This document shows positions 1-10,146 of a stretch of 64,000 nucleotides of DNA, piece after piece. Where the stretch lies: assembly GCF_029633865.1 (NCBI RefSeq), contig NC_079217.1, forward strand, positions 33,305,090-33,369,089, read 5' to 3'. The number at the start of each line of letters is the position of its first letter. The stretch's first letter is position 1. The notes under the pieces are model-generated. The model searched no databases, was not told the origin of the DNA, and saw only the letters and a program-made list of their open reading frames with translations. Both the position numbers and the translations under genes were made by a program. This DNA comes from Lampris incognitus. Its lineage: Eukaryota > Chordata > Actinopteri > Lampriformes > Lampridae.

Positions 1-648
1 ACTACACTTTGTATTACTTGTATACTTCTCTGCTGTGTGCAATGAAGAAACGCTTGCTGCTTGTATTTCGCACCTATGTACCCACACGCTACACACAGGC
101 CTCACAGGTCATTGAGGAAGCCACAGTGGTGCCTTGCAAGGATGCCTGGGGGACATCCCATCCTGGGGTGGAACCAATGACCGAATACTGATATAGATAC
201 CCACGCACCACACTTAAAACATTATGTGAGGTGATAAATCACCTCAACAGGGGGACTAAAGGAGCTGGGCCTGAGAGTAGGAATATTGTACGCCGGCCTG
301 ATAGAGACGGCCTTGGAGTAGAAACACTATGTGCACCCACCTCATTAGGACGGCCTTGGAGCAGGAACGCCATGCACATAAATCTGATTAGGACACGCAC
401 TACACCTGCAAGACATACAGGACGATCTACAAGAAGCGTCCACCTCTTCGGATGGACTCAAAGGTTCACCAATCCTCCCCGAAGCCAACACTGTTAGCAG
501 AAGTCAGGGTGAAAGTGCTGGTAACCTCTCCCCTAGGTCATAGATGAACTAGCCGGACGATCACAATTCCCGGCCAGAAGTAGACGTAGACGGAGAACCG
601 AGGGGCGGACGACTAGACAGACCAATGTATTAACAGATATAACTACGA
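1..648 (+). other. Retroviral sequence upstream of env (no recognised domain)
   Basis: This stretch leads into the env gene of the endogenous retrovirus and ends about 50 bases before its first useful ATG. It has two short open frames (9-191 and 231-497), but I recognise no integrase, protease or polymerase motif. It could be the 3' end of pol plus the env leader. The 5' LTR, gag and most of pol would lie left of the window. The assignment rests only on adjacency to env. Confidence 0.35.
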
Positions 649-1989
649 ATGACAGTCATGAACACAAGGGGAACAAGGGTTATAATGGGGATACTGACTG
701 TGATGGTATGCCTTTGTTTAGGGTTGTGGGCCCTGGATCAGTCCCTTCTAAGAGCCAAAAGAGATGAAGTGAAAAGGGGGGAAGAGTTCAGATGCAGTCA
801 GCGCCCAGGCGGGAAAAGGGGGTGGTACAACTCGTGGGTTAATTGGACCCATCCAGTAGACACCACTGCCACATATCAGGTAAGGCTTTGCGACCTGTTC
901 CCGTGTCCAGAAGGTCAGGAAGATTATTGGAAAAAACAGCCAGTCTACATATGCCGGAAGGTGTTGAAGCCCAGCTGTTATAAATGGTCTTATGTCGACG
1001 CATACACAGGGGACATAGGGAGTCACCGCAAAGAAGATTACGGCAAATATATGAAAGTTCAATTAGGAGGAGATGGTAAGACCATTATGATCTCGATAGA
1101 AAAAACAGTTGACCGACAGAAAGGGATCGAGTTTGGATTGGTGGGGCACACTGCCAGTTCAGGGTATAACGAAGGGCCTGGTCTATTAAAAATGTGTCCG
1201 CGTAAAGGAGTCAATGACACCCTGTATACCATAGGCCTAGACCAAGCAGGGGTGGACACACAGAGTTTTTTCCGTGTCACATGGGTCGCTCCCCAGGAAA
1301 GCCAGCACGCCAACATCACAGGTGAAGGGGCGGGGCCAGACCAATATGATGTAGTAAAAAGGGTCGACCCCGAAAAGATAGACCCGTCCGACATAGTCTA
1401 CTACGCCACAGGGTACGCGGGTAAAAATATGTGGTTGGAATGGCTGGCCGCAACAGCAGCAGAAAGAGGGATGGAGGGTTGCGTGGCCTGCTCTTCGGCC
1501 CGTCCTGTGTTGATTATGGTTCCCGCGCCAACTTATATCCATGATGCCATGGGTTTCTATTGTCTGATTGCCATAATGATGAATGCAGCCCCTGACAATT
1601 GTTCTAGCCTGAACCGTGTGTACCCGTTGGTCCAGGCAAAAGGCAATCAGGATGTCAGATCACCCGCCTTCGTTCCGGTAAAAAGTAACTTCACCCGTTT
1701 TCTAAATCACAATGACTCGGGCACTAATGTCGGCGAGATCCCGATAGACTGGTGTAAACACCTCATTAATATGACGGGATGGACCAACGTCACCAACATG
1801 CACTATCACCGGGCCGATTTGTTTTGGTATTGTGGAGGCACCGTGCTTAGGCCCCGACTCCCAGCCGATTGGGTTGGACAATGCGCCCTTGCCCGTCTCT
1901 CTTTACCTGTGACCCTGATTGGGCCGAGGCAGCAGAGGGGACGGTGGGGGAGGCGACGGAGGCAAGCAACGGCCCATAGTTTTGACTAA
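649..1989 (+). pseudogene. env: Endogenous retrovirus env, surface (SU) part, ends at an in-frame stop
   Basis: This is the surface subunit of a retroviral envelope glycoprotein, which normally binds the host receptor. A hydrophobic signal segment covers about residues 12-30. Many N-glycosylation sequons follow (for example NWT, NDT, NIT, NCS, NFT, NMT, NVT). A CVAC (CXXC) motif at residues 278-281 (1480-1491) is of the type that links SU to TM in gammaretrovirus-like envelopes. A basic furin-type site with four arginines lies near residues 433-437. The frame stops at TAA 1987-1989, just after the cleavage site, and continues open directly afterwards into the transmembrane part. I read this as one nonsense change in an otherwise long env. 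The copy is therefore probably non-functional as an envelope, although a secreted SU-like product could still be made. Confidence 0.85.
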
Positions 1990-2553
1990 TCACAAGGGGG
2001 CCCCACGTATGTTGATGCAATAGGCGTCCCTCGAGGAGTGCCGGATGAATATAAGCTAGCCGACCAAGTTGCTGCCGGATTTGAGAGTATGCCCATCATC
2101 AGTGCCCTTTTCCCTGTCTCTCCTAATAAAAACGTTGACCGGATCAATTACATACATTACAATATACTCCGCCTGGCCAACTTGACGCGAGATGCTGTGG
2201 CCGGGTTGTCGGAACAATTGGAGGCCACTTCTTTGATGACTATACAAAATAGAATGGCTTTAGATATGTTGCTGGCTGAAAAAGGGGGCATATGCTCAAT
2301 GTTCGGAAATCAGTGGTGCACCGTTATCCCCAATAACACAGCCCCCGACGGTTCAGTGACCAGGGCCCTAGAGGGTCTACGTACCGTTTCAAAAACTATG
2401 CACGATCATTCGGGTTTTAGCAATCCTTTTGAAAAATGGATGACTCACTTCTTTGGAAAATGGAAGGGACTGATCATGTCATTATTTGTATCCCTAGCCG
2501 TTTTTTGTGGGAATTTTGGTTACCTGTGGCTGTTGTTTCATACCATGCTTTAG
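1990..2553 (+). pseudogene. env: Endogenous retrovirus env, transmembrane (TM) part
   Basis: The frame is the same as the SU part after the TAA at 1987-1989; the first internal ATG is at 2038. It contains heptad-like leucine-rich helices, an immunosuppressive-type segment around QNRMALDMLLAEKGG, and then a cysteine pair. The usual CX6CC motif reads C-SMFGNQ-WC here, so the first cysteine of the CC pair is tryptophan. A second helix, an aromatic membrane-proximal stretch and a hydrophobic anchor (about 2467-2550) close the protein with a very short tail. Length and order match gammaretrovirus-like (class I) envelopes of fish ERVs. The stop upstream and the W for C suggest decay. Confidence 0.85.
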
Positions 2554-2703
2554 ATCTCTCAGTAACCGACTAATAGTTACAGCAATTGAACGTCGAGAGG
2601 GGGATTTTCCACCTCCCATGATGCCCCTTCTGGTACCGACACCTGTGGAAAGGGACCTAGATGAAGATATTAAACGTAGTTGGTGATCTCCTTAGAGGAG
2701 ATC

Positions 2704-2714
2704 AAAAGGGGGAA
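2704..2714 (+). promoter_or_regulatory. Polypurine tract of the ERV
   Basis: An AAAAGGGGGAA run lies immediately before the 3' LTR. It is the expected primer for plus-strand DNA synthesis, and its position supports the LTR boundary. Confidence 0.7.
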
Positions 2715-2715
2715 T

Positions 2716-3215
2716 TGTTAAGTGATATTGAATATAACCCGAGTGTATTTGTATTACTCTGTATGAAACCAATGTATGTAACCAGAACAGAGGGTGAAGA
2801 AGACACATTCATGTAGACGAAATATATTGCATGCCTCGCACTGAATGTGGGTAGGGGATGGGGTTGCCCTCCCCTGGGGCCTTGGGAGAGATACCGTGTC
2901 TGGTGCAAGGAGGGCCCCCGGCTAAGAGCTGCAGGTCCAAACAGGATGAGCACTCCCTAAAGCTCAACCATGAAAGGGTGCATTGACCAAACATATTGGA
3001 CAGGAAAATCAAGGCCATGTGTGATGAATGAACAAGGGAGGTTTAGCATATAAAGAAGCTCACACACAAAGAAGTCAGACACACACGACGGATTGGCAGA
3101 GTGTGTCTCCAGATCTGTACTCAATAAAACCATTTTAATCTCCTAAGACGTGGTGGCTGTTTTCTTCACATCAACGGACTCGGGGACGAGGACCACGAAG
3201 GTGTTTCTCGACAAC
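2716..3215 (+). repeat. ERV 3' LTR
   Basis: The LTR begins TGTTAAGTG right after the polypurine tract and ends at about CAACA, where it abuts a CA microsatellite. It has a TATA-like box (TATAAA, 3049-3054) and a polyadenylation signal (AATAAA, 3123-3128) in the expected order. The right edge is blurred because the terminal CA merges into the CA repeat, so no target-site duplication can be read. Confidence 0.75.
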
Positions 3216-3219
3216 ACAC

Positions 3220-3313
<94 letters not shown>
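3213..3313. repeat. (CA)n microsatellite, left of LINE fragment
   Basis: About 50 CA units with one CG interruption near the start. It separates the ERV LTR from the 3' end of the minus-strand LINE. Long open frames on either strand here are low-complexity artefacts. Confidence 0.98.
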
Positions 3314-3317
<4 letters not shown>

Positions 3318-4809
3318 TTGCTTGCTGGTTGGCCATTGTATTCGATGATGACCATCTTATCCTCTTTGTGAGACCTTTCGTGAATGAATAGTCTGATCCT
3401 GGATGCACAGTTGTGGTTGCAGACCGGGCATGTAAAAGTGGTGCTGGGGGATGGGGGGTGGGGTAACTTTGTGAGTATGTCTCTTCGCACGCTTTGCTAC
3501 ACAGTGTTGTGTGCACTGATTTTCCTTAAACCTCATTCCCTGTGAGATGTGAGAGTGCCAGATGGTGCGGCAGGAGGCAAGTTCCTCCAAAGAAGAGGTG
3601 TTGATCTGGCATCTTTTCAGTGTGATCTTCATTTGGTCTTTGAACCGCTTCTTCTGCCCACCAACAGCGCATTGACCAAGGTGCAGTTGGCCGTAGAGGA
3701 CTTTACGTGGGAGTCGTTAACTGGGCATGCGAATGACATGCCCAGGCCACCTGAGTTGATGGTGATTTAGGGTAGACTCCATGCTGCAACTGCCTGCCCG
3801 TTCCAACACCTCTGTGAGTGGCACTCTGTCCTCCCAAGTAATGCCGATGATCCACTGGAGACATCTCACATGGAAGGCCTCCAGGCTTTTGAGATGGTGG
3901 CTGTAGATGGTCCATGCCTCACATCCATATAGCACTGTGGAGATGCACACTGCTCTGTAAACAAGCACTTTGGTGTGGAGAGTGAGGTTGCTGTTCTGGA
4001 AAACCTTTCTGCTTAGACAACCAAAATATGTTGAGGTTTGTTTGAGGCAGTGCTGGGTCTCATCATCCATTGTGTAGGTGTCAGATAGTATGCTTCCCAG
4101 ATATTTGAAAGCAGGAACAGTAGCCAGTTGTTTCCTTCTGCTGTGAAGGTTGTTGGGTGGCTTGGGAGGCCGGCACTCATCTGAGAGATTACATCTGTCT
4201 TTTGGGTGTTGATGATCAGTGCCATTCTCCTGTATGCAGTTACAACTGCCGACAGTGTTTTGTAAGGCTTCTGGTGTGTGGGCTACCAGGGCACAGTCGT
4301 CCGCATACTGTAGCTCAATGATGTTCTCAGAGGTCAACTTGGTGGTTGCCTAAAACCTCCTGATGTTAAATAGGTTACCATCGAGCCTGAAGTCAATGGT
4401 GACTCCAGCCTGCTTCTCCATCCTCCTTCTTAGCAGTGTTGTAACAGATACTAATAAAATATTGAACAGGACTGGGCCTAGCACGCACAGCCTTGTCTGA
4501 CTCCAGTCTGCACACCAAAGGGCTCAGAACTGTGGTTCCCCACTACCATTCGGGCCATCTTTCCTGAGTGAAACTGTCCAAGGATGATGAGAAACTTGGG
4601 TGGACATCCAAATTTCTTCAGGACCCACCACAGCAGGGCCCGGTTAACTGTATCAAACGCCTTTGAGATGTCTATGAATGCTATGTATAAATCCTTGTGC
4701 CGCTCCCGGCATTGCTGCTGGAGCTGACATAACAAAAGTCCTGTCAATTGTCCCTCTATCATTTCGGAAGCCGCACTGTGACTCTTGTATGACCCGTTCG
4801 GCTATTGCG
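3314..4809 (-). mobile_element. 5'-truncated non-LTR retrotransposon (LINE) with RT remains
   Basis: On the minus strand, from right to left, there is an RT start (near AERVIQESQCGF, about 4770-4810), the palm motif FIDISKAFDTVNR (about 4640-4680), the YADD catalytic box (about 4310), a C-terminal domain with LYGCEAWT (about 3915), and a terminal zinc finger CPVCNHNC...H...H (3380-3430). Stops and frameshifts break it into at least three frames, so it is dead. The endonuclease and the N-terminal RT are missing. Clade is uncertain; the YGCEAWT and terminal-finger arrangement is common in fish LINEs. Confidence 0.85.
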
Positions 4810-4821
4810 AACACACACACA

Positions 4822-4908
<87 letters not shown>
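4810..4908. repeat. (CA)n microsatellite, right of LINE fragment
   Basis: About 49 CA units with one CAAA interruption. It starts exactly where the LINE coding sequence is truncated. Same orientation and nearly the same length as the tract at 3213-3313. Confidence 0.98.
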
Positions 4909-4910
<2 letters not shown>

Positions 4911-6104
4911 AGCTTGGCATACACAAACACACACAAATATGCAAACAACTACACACATATGCACATTTATTAAGGCAGAGCCTACATACACCACACACTA
5001 TTTTTTTATTATTATTACTGCTTTTTTGTTTTGTTGTTATTTTATAGCTATTGTTGCTGCAGTGGAGAAGGAGCCAAAACACAATAGTTTTACTCTCTTG
5101 TACTTAGAGACATAACAATAAAGAACCTCGAATCAAGAAGCCATCAACTGTTTGGAGGACAAAACCCAGCGGGTGGACATAGATGGTATCTACCGCTATG
5201 CCACTGCTCTTCTCCATGTCCAGAACTTCCCGCAACTACGTGCACCAAAGGAGGCTGTGCTCTCCCAGCTCAGAAGCACAAAGAGGAGGAGACTGTCCTC
5301 CACCAAAAAACGATCCATAGGTCTTTTGTACAAGCAGCTTATGTGCTCTTTGCACAATCATTTCTGCATTCTACCTAATACTGCTTGTGTGTTTCCGGTC
5401 TATCGATGGCGCTGTTTTACACCCATTCTTTGTAGGAGCTCCCAAAGCTCAAAGTAACAGATGTCCACAGAATTTCACAGCAAACAACACCAACACCAGC
5501 AAATTGGACAAGGGCTTTAGGTTGTATGCTGCATCCTACATTCACAATTACGAAGGTAAGAAAACAACTATTAATGAGTGAGTAACCACTGCCTGTGTGT
5601 GACCACTTCATTCATCTTGGCAGCTGATTTGGCTCTTGAGACCCGGACCATTTTATAAATGGAAGGTTCAATCAAAAACCAAAATGCCATCAGGTTTTCA
5701 TAGCTTGCAAATCTATTCACAAAATACACACACCAGGCCATTAATTAACACTCAATAAAATCATGTCACCGAAATAATGTTAATTGTAACACGTAACAAG
5801 TATCCTGTCATCTCGTAGGTTACCCAAATGAACATTCAGATAGGGTGTTTGTATGTACAGACTATTTTAACCACCAATGCATCATCGTTATAGAAACATT
5901 GTCAGCGGTCACACTGTATAACTCGTGGCTGCAGCACAGGGTTCCCAATGACAAAAGTAAACAAACATTGGGCTACACTGATGACAGGATTTTAATAATT
6001 TAATTTCTGTCCAATGTTAATGGTTGATGTCAAACAGTTAGCTAATGTTAGACTAACAGTTACATACAACTTGGACCTAAAGTTACCTGGTATAGAATTG
6101 AACG
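4909..6104. other. Intergenic stretch without a recognised gene
   Basis: No exon or domain was recognised with confidence. A short frame around 5150-5330 (a stretch resembling LRAPKEAVLSQLRS) might be a fragment of a retroelement polyprotein, but I cannot place it. The piece just right of the CA tract ends in an ACAATAAAGAA-type tail seen at the 3' ends of fish retroposons. Confidence 0.4.
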
Positions 6105-6605
6105 TCGGCATCGGCACCTGCAAAACCCTGTAAACCAAACTCTGGACATGCAACTCCTGCAATTCCTTTCTCATGTTTTCAATTTCTTTGTCTTTGTCTT
6201 CTACAGATGACAAGAACATGTCCAGTGCAAACGGTTCAGTGACAGAACAGTAGTCGTGATCCCTTGTGCTATCGTGTTTCTCCTCAGGAGGGACTGGATC
6301 AACGGGCTGTTTTGCTCTCTCCCACACACTGCGCCGTGGTGTCTCTACAGTATAGCCATTCCATTCAAAGAGTGTTGGTACAGCACCTTTAACAAGCCTT
6401 CTTCGACCATCAAGGGTTGTTGGCTCTATGAGCTGATCAGTGGAGAAGTGTCTGCTACAGACCTTAGTGTGAGAGGTGATGGTGAAATGGTCTCGGCATA
6501 TGTTTACCAGCCACTGTCTTCTCAGGTCAGGATGGATTGGAAAGCCATGGAAACTTAGTTTGCCGTTAAACTTGGAGCTAGCCGAACAAAGTGGGACACA
6601 GCAAT
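6105..6605 (-). pseudogene. THAP-domain coding exon or transposase-derived pseudogene
   Basis: The minus strand carries a C2CH THAP zinc finger, a DNA-binding fold used by P-element-like transposases and host THAP proteins. It starts CCVPLC (about 6590), has the second ligand pair in VCSRHF (about 6455), and the AVPTLF signature (about 6385). It continues through a linker into an acidic coiled-coil segment (VEDKDKEIENMRKELQELHV, about 6150-6210). A candidate start ATG about 6674 is out of frame with the finger across an A10 run (6651-6661), with a stop between, so the N terminus is frameshifted or starts elsewhere. No transposase catalytic domain follows. It may be an exon of a longer gene or a broken element. 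Confidence 0.7.
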
Positions 6606-6794
6606 GTTCAGAGTATTTATTTTGTTGTTTTTGAAAATGTTCGGTCTTGAATTTTTTTTTTGGGTAGACTCATGATGATGAGCAAACTGTCATGCTAGCT
6701 AGCTAGCTCAGCGCCAGCGCAATGTAAACAGAGAGAGCGGAAACAAACAAGCAGTACTATTTCGAAGCGGAACTATGCCACATAGCCTAGTGCA

Positions 6795-7260
6795 TGTAGC
6801 ACATTGTGTCTGTATAGAAGAAGAGGAAGAAGAAGTAGAGGGCTGGGTATAGGCAGGGAATGTTGGTTTGGGAGGTTCTATGGTGGCGGCTGTACTATTG
6901 GAGTTTGGAGCTACAGTTCCTGGAGCACTCTGATGGGCCTGTGCTGCACTGGGGAAGAGGGGCTTGGTAACAGCAGGTTGGGCTGCTGGTATGGCCAGTC
7001 GGCTTGGCATCCCTCCTGCTGAAGGGGCTTGGGCCATGTGGGGCATTCCTGGTCTTGGAGCCATGTGGGGCGGCATTCCTGGGGGCAGGCCCGGCATTCC
7101 TGGCATCATGAGAGGCATCGTCCCTCCCATTGGCATCATGCCTGGTGGCATGACATGCATGACAGGGGGCATCCTGTGCACCATGGGTGGAACACCTGGC
7201 ATCATGGAAAGCATTCCTTGGCATCCTCCAGGAGGCATCCCTGGTGCTCCAGCCATAGGT
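6795..7260 (-). pseudogene. znf207: ZNF207 (BuGZ) processed pseudogene, inverted 5' half
   Basis: Read on the minus strand from 7260 leftwards, this matches the proline/methionine/glycine-rich middle of ZNF207, a microtubule- and BUB3-binding spindle protein. Recognisable blocks are PMAGAPGMPP, MPPGMMPMGG, AVTKPLFPSA and PPKPTFPAYTQ in that order. It then runs into a serine tract near 6810-6840. The sequence that should follow is found immediately to the right of this block on the plus strand. So the first half of the cDNA copy is inverted. The intron-free structure indicates a retrocopy. Confidence 0.85.
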
Positions 7261-7308
7261 TCCTCTTCTTCTTCTTCTTCTTCTTCTTCTTCTTCTTCTT
7301 CTTCTTCT
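7261..7308. repeat. (TTC)n tract at the pseudogene inversion junction
   Basis: About 16 TTC/TCT units, at the join between the inverted and direct ZNF207 halves. A similar short TCT-rich stretch lies at the far end of the inverted half (about 6815-6835), so slippage or microhomology there is likely. Confidence 0.9.
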
Positions 7309-7745
7309 TCCTCTAACCTCTCTAGCAGCACTGTGGCCAAGCCCCCAGTCACAGTGACCAGTAAGCCTGTTACCCTCACTACAATGAGTGCAACCAGTAA
7401 GTTGATCCACCCTGATGAGGATATCTCACTGGAGGAGAGAAGGGCGAAGTTGCCTTGGTACCAGCGTCTTATTCCCCGGCCTGGCCAGGCACATGCCACT
7501 CCCCCAGCCGCTGCAGTGGGCGGCATGATCCCCCCACAGCAAGGCATGCCACCCCAGCAGCCTGGCATAAGATGTCCAATGCACAGTCAGTATGGTGCCC
7601 CTCCCCAAGGCATGCCAGGCTACATGCCTGGAGGGATGCCCTCATATGGGCAGGGCCTTCCAATGGTGCCTCCCTACCAGGGTGGCCCTCCCATGGGCAT
7701 GAGGCCTCTTGTCATGTCTCCAGCGGGGCGGTATGGAAACAGCGA
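7261..7745 (+). pseudogene. znf207: ZNF207 (BuGZ) processed pseudogene, 3' half in plus orientation
   Basis: It starts with a TTC tract (serines) and continues through SATSKLIHPDEDISLEERRA, the GLEBS BUB3-binding region of ZNF207. It then has the IPRPGQA, GMIPPQ, GMPGYMPGGMP, PPYQGGPP and GMRPLVMS blocks up to the final GRY of the protein. The open frame runs past the normal end to 7845. Coding exons are fused without introns, supporting a processed copy. Together with the inverted block to the left it reads as one cDNA whose 5' part was flipped. I saw no clear poly(A) tail or target-site duplication. Confidence 0.85.
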
Positions 7746-7999
7746 CAAGGTCACTCCACTAGGTTTGGAGGTTAGCCTCTTTCTCTCATCCTTGTGCATT
7801 TTCAGACCTAGCCACAAGCAATGGGCAGTAGGACCAGTCTGGTGAAGACAGAACTAATCCAATATAACACACAAGACATTTTAAATAACCCTCCTCATTG
7901 GGAAAATTACCAAATGCCACACCAGCTAACGATGACCAATTTGTAATTGGAATTTCATCACATGTGAGGGTATATTTTCTTATGTTTCACTCAGATTTA

Positions 8000-9196
8000 C
8001 ACTACCGTTCAAAAGTTTGGGATCACCCAAACAATTTTGTGTTTTCCATGAAAAGTCACACTTATTCACCACCATATGTTGTGAAATGAATAGAAAATAG
8101 AGTCAAGACATTGACAAGGTTAGAAATAATGATTTGTATTTGAAATAAGATTTTTTTTACATCAAACTTTGCTTTCGTCAAAGAATCCTCCATTTGCAGC
8201 AATTACAGCATTGCAGACCTTTGGCATTCTAGCTGTTAATTTGTTGAGGTAATCTGGAGAAATTGCACCCCACGCTTCCAGAAGCAGCTCCCACAAGTTG
8301 GATTGGTTGGATGGGCACTTCTTTGAGCAGATTGAGTTTCTGGAGCATCACATTTGTGGGGTCAATTAAACGCTCAAAATGGCCAGAAAAAGAGAACTTT
8401 CATCTGAAACTCGACAGTCTATTCTTGTTCTTAGAAATGAAGGCTATTCCATGCGAGAAATTGCTAAGAAATTGAAGATTTCCTACACCGGTGTGTACTA
8501 CTCCCTTCAGAGGACAGCACAAACAGGCTCTAACCAGAGTAGAAAAAGAAGTGGGAGGCCGCGTTGCACAACTGAGCAAGAAGATAAGTACATTAGAGTC
8601 TCTAGTTTGAGAAACAGACGCCTCACAGGTCCCCAACTGGCATCTTCATTAAATAGTACCTGTTAGAGCCTGTTTGTGCTGTCCTCTGAAGGGAGTAGTA
8701 CACACCGGTGTAGGAAATCTTCAATTTCTTAGCAATTTCTCGCATGGAATAGCCTTCATTTCTAAGAACAAGAACAGACTGTCGAGTTTCAGATGAAAGT
8801 TCTCTTTTTCTGGCCATTTTGAGCGTTTAATTGACCCCACAAATGTGATGCTCCAGAAACTCAATCTGCTCAAAGAAGTGCCCATCCAACCAATCCAACT
8901 TGTGGGAGCTGCTTCTGGAAGCGTGGGGTGCAATTTCTCCAGATTACCTCAACAAATTAACAGCTAGAATGCCAAAGGTCTGCAATGCTGTAATTGCTGC
9001 AAATGGAGGATTCTTTGACGAAAGCAAAGTTTGATGTAAAAAAAATCTTATTTCAAATACAAATCATTATTTCTAACCTTGTCAATGTCTTGACTCTATT
9101 TTCTATTCATTTCACAACATATGGTGGTGAATAAGTGTGACTTTTCATGGAAAACACGAAATTGTTTGGGTGATCCCAAACTTTTGAACGGTAGTG
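8000..9196. mobile_element. Tc1-derived foldback element, two 535-bp inverted arms
   Basis: The element is flanked by TA (7998-7999 and 9197-9198), the Tc1/mariner target duplication. The left arm, 8000-8534, and the right arm, 8662-9196, are inverted copies of equal length with very few mismatches. A 127-bp spacer (8535-8661) lies between. Both arms begin with CACTACCGTTCAAAAGTTTG. The left arm plus spacer encodes the N-terminal helix-turn-helix part of a Tc1-like transposase starting MARKRELSSET at 8379. The right arm encodes the same start on the minus strand (8817). No DDE catalytic part is present, so it depends on a transposase supplied elsewhere. Confidence 0.93.
8379..8666 (+). pseudogene. 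Tc1-like transposase, N-terminal fragment
   Basis: A 95-codon frame with a paired-type helix-turn-helix (REIAKKLKISYTGVYYSLQR) and a GRPR hinge (SGRPRCTT), as in Tc1 transposases. It ends in the inverted junction and lacks the DDE domain. A mirror copy of its first 57 codons or so lies at 8645-8817 on the minus strand. Confidence 0.85.
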
Positions 9197-9417
9197 TATA
9201 TAAGTGAAGTTTTAATAAGGTTAGCATTGTTTTGAAGCTGCTGGAGTTACATGAATGTATCAACCCCTTAAAAGGGCAAGTTTCTCCTGTAAAACTTTTG
9301 TTTCCCCATTTGTATTTTTATTTTTTCATCTTTAGAATTATTGCGGCCCTCACAGCACTCTAGGGTGCTGTTGGACTTGTGTCCTCAACCATGGTTGGTG
9401 AGGACCTCAGTGATTTT

Positions 9418-9477
9418 TATTTTATTTTTTTTATTTAACCTTTATTTAACCAGGAGGATCCCGTTGAGATTACAAAA
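9418..9477 (-). repeat. Short LINE 3' tail (same tail as at 22500-22560)
   Basis: On the minus strand it reads TTGTAATCTCAACGGGATCC and then AACCAGG-type reversed tail repeats. The same sequence in plus orientation closes the LINE at 21841-22560. It is an extremely 5'-truncated LINE insertion. Confidence 0.75.
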
Positions 9478-9564
9478 TGAAGATGATAGTAAGTAGAGTT
9501 GTAGATCTGTGATTTATAAGTCAGTAGTTTCATTCTTATTTTCAGGTTATTCTTAACGACATTC

Positions 9565-9934
9565 CATGGTCTAAAGAGTTGTTGTTGTTGGACACATTTA
9601 AAAGCAGGTGAAAAACCTTACTTTTTAAAACAGCCTACAGCTAAATTCATAGTGTGTGTGTGAGTGTTTTATATATTTTGCTATTTTTATATAGCCTGCT
9701 CTGTTGTTACTTTTAATTAATCAGTGTTTATGGCACTTTCATTTATTTTACTAACTCAGTTTTAAACTTGGTTGTACTTTTATAAAATTTGCCTGTACTT
9801 TTATTTATTTATCTTTTGTGAGGGGGCGGATATGTTATTGATGTCATTGTTTTATTGTGTGAAGCACTTTGTGTTATATTTGTTTGTATGAAAAGTGCTA
9901 CACAAATAAAATCTGATTGATAATAAAACCCGTC
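9565..9934 (+). mobile_element. L2/CR1-type LINE 3' end
   Basis: A degraded C-terminal RT-region trace (LLLDTFKSR, then KTLLFKTAYS) is followed by an AT-rich 3' UTR. It ends in a GAAAAGTGCTACACAAATAAA-type tail, common at the 3' ends of fish L2-like LINEs. The Gypsy element starts directly after it. Confidence 0.6.
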
Positions 9935-10134
9935 TGTTATGTCTGCACACATCGACAGTGCTGCATTTGATTTGGTGCTGTTCTATTGTGCTGGGATCGA
10001 TTGGTGATGCCTGCGGGCTCTGGGTTGTTTGATCGGGTCTGCCTGTGATGCTGTGTCAGTCTAAATAAAGAATGCCACGGAGAGGTTGTGTCGAGCGACA
10101 GCACTGTGTCCTGACGTGATTTCTAAATACAATA
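9935..10134 (+). repeat. Gypsy copy 1, 5' LTR
   Basis: Starts TGTTATGTCTGC and ends CTAAATACAATA, with an AATAAA polyadenylation signal inside. It is followed at once by TTGGCGACGAGGATGG, which holds the primer-binding site and, in its ATG (10147), the gag start. Confidence 0.93.
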
Positions 10135-10146
10135 TTGGCGACGAGG

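Noticed and set aside
4759..5082. Long frames of HT or VC repeats around CA tracts (also near 3150-3516, 38424, 49185, 62402)
   Set aside because: Low-complexity dinucleotide translations without coding signal.
6964..7845. 293-codon plus-strand ORF
   Set aside because: Its first half is antisense of the inverted ZNF207 segment; only the part from about 7309 is real coding sequence.
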